From Achatina immaculata (Eukaryota > Mollusca > Gastropoda > Stylommatophora > Achatinidae), in contig CM019714.1 in assembly GCA_009760885.1 (NCBI GenBank), positions 4,892,312 through 4,956,311 on the forward strand: DNA of 64,000 bases, given 5' to 3'. Each line of letters starts with the position of its first letter. Position 1 is the stretch's first letter. Under the pieces are notes generated by a model. It was not told where the DNA came from. It saw only the letters and a list, made by a program, of their open reading frames with translations, and did no database searches. Of this stretch, positions 57,491 to 64,000 are shown in pieces. Made by a program: the position numbers and the translations under genes.

Positions 57491-57639
57491 CTGAAACAGA
57501 TGAAACCAAAGTTAGCTTCCAAACAGCTCCGGCGCTGCCAAGATGGGTCTTTCAACTGTCCCCAGGGGAGCAGTCAGGGAAAAGGGAGTGACAAAGGGAG
57601 GGAGAGGGGATATTAAAACTAATTAAGTAAAAACTGTTT

Positions 57640-59830
57640 CGTGGGGTGCTAGGGATGTAACCTGGAACCCAAGGGGAGGACAGAGCTAGGGATGTAACCT
57701 GGAACCCAAGGGGAGGACAGAGCTAGGGATGTAACCTGGAACCCTAGGGGAGGACAGAGCTAGGGATGTAACCTGGAACCCTAGGGGAGGACAGAGCTAG
57801 GGATGTAACCTGGAACCCAAGGGGAGGACAGAGCTAGGGATGTAACCTGGAACCCAAGGGGAGGACAGAGCTAGGGATGTAAGATGGAGGCTAAGGGGAG
57901 GACAGAGCTAGGGATGTAAGATGGAGGCTAAGGGGAGGACATAGCTAGGGATGTAAGATGGAGGCTAAGGGGAGGACAGAGCTAGGGATGTAAGATGGAG
58001 GCTAAGGGGAGGACTGAGCTAGGGATGTAACCTGAAGGCTAAGGGGAAGACTGAGCTAGGGATGTAAGATGGAGGCTAAGGGGAGGACAGAGCTAGGGAT
58101 GTAAGATGGAGGCTAAGGGGAGGACAGAGCTAGGGATGTAAGATGGAGGCTAAGGGGAGGACTGAGCTAGGGATGTAACCTGAAGGCTAAGGGGAGGACA
58201 GAGCTAGGGATGTAAGATGGAGGCTAAGGGGAGGACAGAGCTAGGGATGTAAGATGGAGGCTAAGGGGAGGACAGAGCTAGGGATGTAAGATGGAGGCTA
58301 AGGGGAGGACTGAGCTAGGGATGTAAGATGGAGGCTAAGGGGAGGACTGAGCTAGGGATGTAAGATGGAGGCTAAGGGGAGGACAGAGCTAGGGATGTAA
58401 CCTGGAACCCTAGGGGAGGACAGAGCTAGGGATGTAAGATGGAGGCTAAGGGGAGGACAGAGCTAGGGATGTAAGATGGAGGCTAAGGGGAGGACAGAAC
58501 TAGGGATGTAAGATGGAGGCTAAGGGGAGGACTGAGCTAGGTATGTAAGATGGAGGCTAAGGGGAGGACTGAGCTAGGGATGTAACCTGAAGGCTAAAGG
58601 GAGGATAGCGCTAGGGATGTAACCTGAAGGCTAAAGGGAGGATAGCGCTAGGGATGTAACCTGGAGGCCATGGGGAGGACAGAGCTAGGGATGTAACCTG
58701 GAGGCCATGGGGAGGACAGAGCTAGGGATGTAACCTTGTGCTAAGGGGAGAAGAGAGTTAGGGATGTAATCTGGAACCCAAGGGGAGGACAGAGCTAGGG
58801 ATGTAACCTGGAACCCAAGGGGAGGACAGAGCTAGGGATGTAACCTGGAACCCAAGGGGAGGACAGAGCTAGGGATGTAACCTGGAACCCAAGGGGAGGA
58901 CAGAGCTAGGGATGTAACCTTGTGCTAAGGGGAGAAGAGAGTTAGGGATGTAACCTGGAACCCAAGGGGAGGACATAGCTAGGGATGTAACCTGGAACCC
59001 AAGGGGAGGACAGAGCTAGGGATGTAACCTGGAACCCAAGGGGAGGACATAGCTAGGGATGTAACCTGGAACCCAAGGTGAGGACATAGCTAGGGATGTA
59101 ACCTGGAGGCCATGGGGAGGACAGAGCTAGGGATGTAACCTGGAGGCTAATGGGAGGACAAAGCTAGGGATTGAACCTGGAGGCCAAGAGGAGGACATAG
59201 CTAGGGATGTAACCTGGAGGCCATGGGGAGGACAGAGCTAGGGATGTAACCTGGAGGTTAAGGGGAAGAGAGAGCTAGGGATGTAACCTAGAGGCCAAGG
59301 GGAGGACAGAGCTAGGGATGTAACCTGGAGGTTAAGGGGAGGACAGAGTTAGGGATGTAACCTGGAGGTTAAGGGGAAGAGAGAGCTAGGGATGTAACCT
59401 GGAACCCAAGGGGAGGACAGAGCTAGGGATGTAACCTAGAGGTTAAGGGGAGGACAGAGCTAGGGATGTAACCTAGAGGCCAAGGGGAGGACAGAGCTAG
59501 GGATGTAACCTAGAGGCCAAGGGGAGGACAGAGCTAGGGATGTAACCTAGAGGTTAAGGGGAGGACAGAGCTAGGGATGTAACCTGGAGGTTAAGGGGAA
59601 GAGAGAGCTAGGGATGTAACCTGGAACCCAAGGGGAGGACAGAGCTAGGGATGTAACCTGGAGGCTAATGGGAGGACAGAGCTAGGGATGTAACCTGGAG
59701 GTTAAGGGGAAGAGAGAGCTAGGGATGTAACCTGGAGGCCAAGGGGAGGACAGAGCTAGGGATGTAACCTGGAGGTTAAAGGGAAGAGAGAGCTAGGGAT
59801 GTAACCTATAGACCAAGGGGAGGAGAGAGC
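57640..59830. repeat. 37-bp minisatellite, 2.2 kb
   Basis: About fifty-nine units of AGCTAGGGATGTAACCTGGA plus ACCCAAGGGGAGGACAG. Sub-types with GATGGAGGCTAAGG are confined to about 57890-58560; AACCCAAGG and GAGGCCATGG/GAGGTTAAGG types fill the rest. Confidence 0.96.
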
Positions 59831-59892
59831 CTGACAAAGTTGGAGAATCACTGATCTACAGAATGTGCTCCTATCTTTTCTTCTTGTTTCAG

Positions 59893-59994
59893 TCTCCTTT
59901 GAATGCCAACTCTCGCGCTTTGCAGCCGTGCTGTGATTACGTTGAATCACAGGCGCCGTGTCGGATGGGAAGTGGATTACAGGGCCTCTCGTGA
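59893..59994 (+). CDS. possible plus-strand terminal exon, unassigned
   Basis: A strong acceptor (TTTTCTTCTTGTTTCAG, ends 59892) precedes a frame of 33 codons and a stop (SPLNANSRALQPCCDYVESQ and so on). An overlapping frame from 59903 continues to 60265 and also looks coding in part (EVDYRASREMTPEKSL, VNSNPPSR followed by GTTAGC). The two frames cannot both be right and no family is recognised. It may be a non-coding exon or chance. Confidence 0.18.
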   Translation, partial: SPLNANSRALQPCCDYVESQAPCRMGSGLQGLS

Positions 59995-60335
59995 AATGAC
60001 CCCAGAAAAAAGCCTCTCAACAGACCATGTGACCAGAGCCAGCTACAATCATGTCAGCCAGGATGTCAAAGCACTGCAGTCTGTTACTAGGTGTACCAGA
60101 CAGGGTCTTGACCAGTTCTTAGTCAACAGCAACCCCCCTTCCAGGTTAGCTAGTCATCATAACACAGGCGTCTTTGTTCCAGTGTCAAAAACATTAAATA
60201 GCATTGATCGTAAATGTTTTACCATAAATACAGTATGTCATATCAAGGTATTTATATTCACATGACATGTGTCATTTCAAGACTCCTTCCTCACATACAA
60301 AAAAATCACACTTTTCTTTATAGCCGAACATTCCA
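59995..60335. other. unique sequence
   Basis: GC-richer than the flanking arrays; it contains the second half of the frame mentioned for 59893. Nothing is firmly recognised. Confidence 0.35.
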
Positions 60336-60344
60336 ACAAGAATA

Positions 60345-61075
60345 TCCACAAACGTTTTGCACATCACCTCACATTCAACAACCCACATATCCACAAACGT
60401 TTTGCACATCACCTCACATAGAACAACCCACATATCCACACATGTTCTGCATATCGCCTCATATAGAACAACCCACATATCCACAAACGTTATGCACATC
60501 GCCTCACATAGAACAACCCACATATCCACAAACGTTCTACACATCGCCTCACATAGAACAACCCACATATCCACAAACGTTATGGACATCGCCTCACATA
60601 GAACAACCCACATATCCACAAATGTTCTGCACATCACCTCACATACAACAACCCACATATCCACAAACGTTATGCACATCGCCTCACATAGAACAACCCA
60701 CATATCCACAAATGTTCTGCACATCACCTCACATACAACAACCCACATATCCACAAATGTTCTGCACATCACCTCACATACAACAACCCATATATCCACA
60801 AATGTTATGCACATCGCCTCACGTAGAACAACCCACATATCCACAAATGTTCTGCACATCACCTCACATACAACAATTCACATATCCACAAATGTTCTGC
60901 ATATCGCCTCACATAGAACAACCCACATATCCACAAGCGTTTTGCACATCGCCTCACATAGAACAACCCACATATCCACAAGCGTTTTGCACATCGCCTC
61001 ACATAGAACAACCCACATATCCACAAGCGTTTTGCACATCACCTCACATAGAACAACCCACATATCCACAATCGT
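60345..61075. repeat. 45-bp minisatellite
   Basis: About sixteen units of CACATCGCCTCACATAGAAC, AACCCACATATCCACAAACG and TTATG. The period is divisible by three, giving plus-strand frames of 313 and 261 residues (15-residue repeat YPQTFCTSPHIEQPT) and several minus frames. I see no promoter or splice support. Confidence 0.95.
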
Positions 61076-61138
61076 TGAACCCATCACAAAAAAGAACAAA
61101 CAACACAAGACGACTCTCACACCGAGTTATCTATTGGC

Positions 61139-61463
61139 CTAACCGTACCACGTGACAAGTCAAGATGGCCACGTCCAGTGACACGCTCTTGGCAGGAAAA
61201 AAGAATCCAGAACCTAGTCGTCTTAAATGAAAAATGTCCTCTTTTGTCCTGGACCTCTGACGCCAGTAACGAAGTTTCCGCAGATGTTTCTTGGACATCC
61301 ATATTCCTTGTGGGCTAATTCCTGCAGGAATTTCTACAACTGTTTCTAGAGATGCATCAGCTAAACTGCTAGTACTTTTTTTGGATGTAAGAGGCTGTAC
61401 ATTCATCTCCATTACAGCAACAGATGTTATAACTAAATGTCGCCCACTGTCTGTAACTTTACA
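61139..61463 (-). CDS. possible coding segment, unassigned
   Basis: On the minus strand a continuous frame reads ELECKVTDSGRHLVITSVAV, MEMNVQPLTSKKSTSSLADA, PAGISPQGIWMSKKHLRKLR and YWRQRSRTKEDIFHLRR. It looks more like protein than the flanking frames. No good donor gives the phase 0 end needed to join the exon at 57490. An exon-like string (AATGTAAAGTTACAGACA) is duplicated just upstream (about 61446-61503). It could be an upstream KIAA2012-like exon, part of another gene or a transposon relic. Confidence 0.25.
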
Positions 61464-61679
61464 TTCAAGTTCACCCCCTCATTGTCTGTAACTTTACATT
61501 CAAGTAATCACTGTTCAAACTCGCACAAGAAATTGTCAGGATAATTAAACTGGACTCTTAATATCCTGATTTAGAAACAAAAACTAGCATGGCACAATAG
61601 CCACATAGAACAGGACTATCCCTGTAAGGCAGTTACACATGTAAATCGGCATATCAAACCACGTAACACAAAAGTAGAA

Positions 61680-61955
61680 TGATCTACAACATACAAGATA
61701 TAATGTTCTACCATACACAAGGTATATTGTTCTACAACACACACGATATAAAGCTCTACAACACACAATGTATAATGTTCTACAACACACAAGGAATAAT
61801 GTTCTACAACACACAATGTATAATGTTCTACAACACACAAGGTATAATGTTCTACAACACACAATGTATAATGTTCTACAACACACAAGGTATAATGTTC
61901 TAAAACACACAAGGTATAATGTTCTACAAAGCACAATGTTGAATTTCTACAACAC
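61680..61955. repeat. 24-bp minisatellite
   Basis: About eleven units of GTTCTACAACACACAAGGTA plus TAAT, alternating AAGGTATAAT and AATGTATAAT. Confidence 0.95.
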
Positions 61956-62180
61956 AGAAGATATGAAAAAGAAGACGAAAGAACAAACTGCTTCTTATTT
62001 ACATAGAAAAAAAGGTCACTCACAAACTTCCACCCACAGACAGACAGACATACACAGACACAGACAGACATAACTGATGACAACAGAGGCTGCCCACTAC
62101 ATTCGACTTAAAGGATTAAGTAGATAGAGAGAAATCTTTATGTGCCAACAGAAAACATCTCCGTGATAGAAATCTGCGAC

Positions 62181-63778
62181 GGGTGTTCAGAAAGTAATGC
62201 GCCACATCAATTTTCTCTTCTTCTTATATCTTATATCCTTCCCGTGCCGTTAGACGTCACATAGGGCTCGCAAAGTAGTTCGCCAATTTTTCCTGTCTTC
62301 GGCGAGTCTTTCAACCTCATCATAGGATTTTATGCTTGTTAATTTGGCCTCTCTTAACAATGTCCTCTTCAGAGTTTCACGCGGTCTGCCTCTTTTTCTT
62401 TGGCCTGTTGTGTTCCACTTGATAGCTTGTTTTGGGATTCTCTGATCATTTCTTCTCATCAAGTGACCAACATATGTCCATCTGCTTTTCCTGATCACCC
62501 ATGAGACTGGTTGTTGTTCAGTCATCTGTCTTATCTCTGCATTGTTCTTGAATTCGTTCCACTTGATGCCGAGTATTTTCCTTATGCATTTGTTTTCAAA
62601 AGAGTCTAATTTCTTTTCTATTTCTTTAGTTGTTTTCCAGCTTTCACATGCATAAATGAGGGTGGATATTACATTTGAATTGAATAGTCTTAACCTGATT
62701 TTTGTGCTTATAACTTTTGAATTCCATATGTTCTCAAGATTCTTGAAGATTGATGCTGCTTTTGCAATTCTGATTCTAACTTCCTTTCTAGTGTCACCAT
62801 CCTGGTCTATGTAGCTGCCAAGGTATGCAAATTGATTGACTTCTTCAATATCTGTCCCTTCTAAGTGTTTTTTCTCAGGAGCTGTTTATTAAAAAAGCAT
62901 GAAATTTATACACAACATACATGGATATGCCATGTAAAAATCGGTATTATTCAACATAATCCCTATCAATTTGTACGGCTTTACGCTAGCGCGAAACAAG
63001 TGCATGTATTCCTAGCCCGTACCAGATTTTCTCCTGATTATGTAGCCATTTCTTCGCTGCATGAATCACTCCTTCGTTAACTTCAAATCTTATCCCTCAG
63101 AGTGCATCTTTAAGTGGACCAAACAGATGGAAATCAGAGGATGCCAAATCGGGACTATAGGGTGGATGGGGTACTACAGTCCAATTCAATTTGGTGATTG
63201 TTTCCCGTGTTGCCAGACTTGTGTGGGGGCGCGCATTGTCGTGAAGGAGAAGCAGGTCTGCTCGATTTTTGTGGGACCGAACTCTGCGAAAACGTTGCTT
63301 GAGTTTTTTCAATGTCCTAATGTAAGCTTGCGAACTGATTGTCTCTCCTATCAGTAAGAATAATGCCCTCAGCGCATTTCAACATTTCTGCCTTGGTGGC
63401 TGTGGCAGGACGTCCACAGCGCGGCTGATCATGCAACTCATCTCCACTTATTGATTCTTTGATTCTCTGATCCCAGCGACTGACTGTACTACTGTCGGCT
63501 GCAAAATTTCCATACACATGACATAGACGCGTGTGAATGTTCACAACAGTTTCATTCTTTGCAACGAGAAATTCTATCACAATTCGCTGTTTATACCGCA
63601 AGTTGCTAACACGCTCCATTTCAACGGTTAGGGCAGCCAAATTCTTAGGCCGGTTGCGGTGCAATTTTGTTCATATAATCGGCACATGGCATATTTAAAG
63701 TGTGTGATATTTTGTGCTTCTATCTTCATTATCAGCTGAAAAAAAAAACGATGTGGTGCATTACTTTCTGAACGCCCC
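62181..63778 (-). mobile_element. mariner transposon with internal deletion and nested LINE
   Basis: Terminal inverted repeats are GGGTGTTCAGAAAGTAATGC from 62181 and its near reverse complement ending at 63778. On the minus strand, 63664-63317 encodes the N-terminal DNA-binding part (KQRIVIEFLVAKNE, TVSRWDQRIKES, PRCGRPATATK) and 63312-63097 the C-terminal catalytic part (RRVRSHKNRADLLLLHDNAR, PPYSPDLASSDFHLFGPLKD). The second and third catalytic Asp of the mariner D,D,D triad are present. The middle, with the first Asp, has been deleted: ILTDR runs straight into RGETISSQAYIRTLKKLKQR. It is inactive in cis. The LINE at 62218-62869 inserted afterwards. Confidence 0.88.
62218..62869 (-). mobile_element. 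LINE family B nested in mariner, with target-site duplication
   Basis: On the minus strand it starts at the codons for EGTDIEEVNQFAYLGSYIDQ (5' truncated) and reads on through FENKCIRKILGIKWNEFKNN, TYVGHLMRRNDQRIPKQAIK, RKRGRPRETLKRTLLREAKL and VERLAEDRKNW to CDV and a stop. The tail is AACGGCACGGGAAGGATATA plus AGATATAAGAAGAAG. The 7-bp string TTTTCTC occurs at both edges (62211-62217 and 62870-62876), as expected for target-primed insertion. It has the cleanest frame of the family B copies. Confidence 0.9.
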
Positions 63779-63783
63779 GCGTA

Positions 63784-64000
63784 CTTTCTTGACGTCCTAA
63801 CTCTATCTACCGGCATTATTTTCTTGACGTCCTAACTCTATCTACCGGCATTATTTTCTTGACGTCCTAACTCTATCTACCGGCATTACTTTCTTAACGT
63901 CTTAACTCTATCTACCGGCATTATTTTCTTGACGTCCTAACTATATCTACCGGCATTATTTTCTTGACGTCCTAACTCTATCTACCGGCATTATTTTCTT
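63784..64000. repeat. 36-bp minisatellite, continues past the window
   Basis: About six units of ATTATTTTCTTGACGTCCTA plus ACTCTATCTACCGGC; it begins right after the mariner end. Confidence 0.95.

Noticed and set aside
53970..55493. 507-residue Ser/Gly/Asp-rich plus-strand frame as a real gene (silk- or mucin-like)
   Set aside because: It is the translation of a GGTAGT minisatellite with an equally long second frame (Val/Met). It starts 14 bases outside an acceptor of the opposite-strand gene and has no splice or promoter support.
60214..61155. 313-residue frame with 15-residue repeats (YPQTFCTSPHIEQPT) as a repeat protein
   Set aside because: The 45-bp period explains the open frame; other frames on both strands are open as well and unit variants do not favour one frame.

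Overview
The window is animal nuclear DNA. It is AT-rich and intron-rich, with spliced genes (GT/AG junctions whose codon phases match), many non-LTR retrotransposon fragments, Tc1/mariner relics and an exceptional load of private minisatellites. The mix of elements and the two conserved genes suggest a lophotrochozoan, probably a mollusc. That placement is inference; no species marker is visible. There is no bacterial gene, CRISPR array or rRNA.

The two recognisable genes converge. On the + strand, positions 188-2879 hold the last exons of a neurabin/spinophilin-type gene (SAM domain and basic coiled-coil tail). Its SAM-encoding exon is present twice within a tandem duplication of about 0.8 kb. 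On the - strand, 16 phase-compatible exons from 57490 down to 13663 encode the last 868 residues of a homologue of the little-studied vertebrate protein KIAA2012. The protein has an acidic/basic, low-complexity N-terminal part, a long Glu/Arg/Lys coiled coil and a conserved C-terminal tail. Its 5' end lies outside the window or was not recognised.

The 2.9-13.6 kb interval between the genes is almost entirely minisatellite, with a dozen unrelated arrays of 24-71 bp units. The KIAA2012-like introns carry further private arrays and mobile elements. The elements are: two back-to-back RNase H LINE fragments (16.2-17.9 kb); two copies of an RTE-like family here called A (19.7 and 38 kb); four long copies plus one solo 3' end of a LINE family here called B (19.1, 21.2, 27.1, 45.6, 62.2 kb); a nearly intact RTE-like element, family C (31.5-33.4 kb); LINE tails at 33.5, 46.1, 52.9 and 55.4 kb; a tRNA-derived SINE (21.7 kb); a Tc1-like transposon (28.3-29.8 kb); a mariner with family B nested inside it (62.2-63.8 kb); and a long inverted repeat (36.4-36.9 kb) with hammerhead-ribozyme-like cores.

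The most interesting pattern is the relation between minisatellites and splicing. In four of the KIAA2012-like introns (after the exons ending at 22621, 24517, 26199 and 57367) the tandem unit contains or directly abuts the 5' splice site, so donor-like sites are repeated in register. In the neurabin-like gene a whole exon was duplicated between two arrays. Several other arrays stay open in many frames for 0.5-1.5 kb and give long spurious ORFs.
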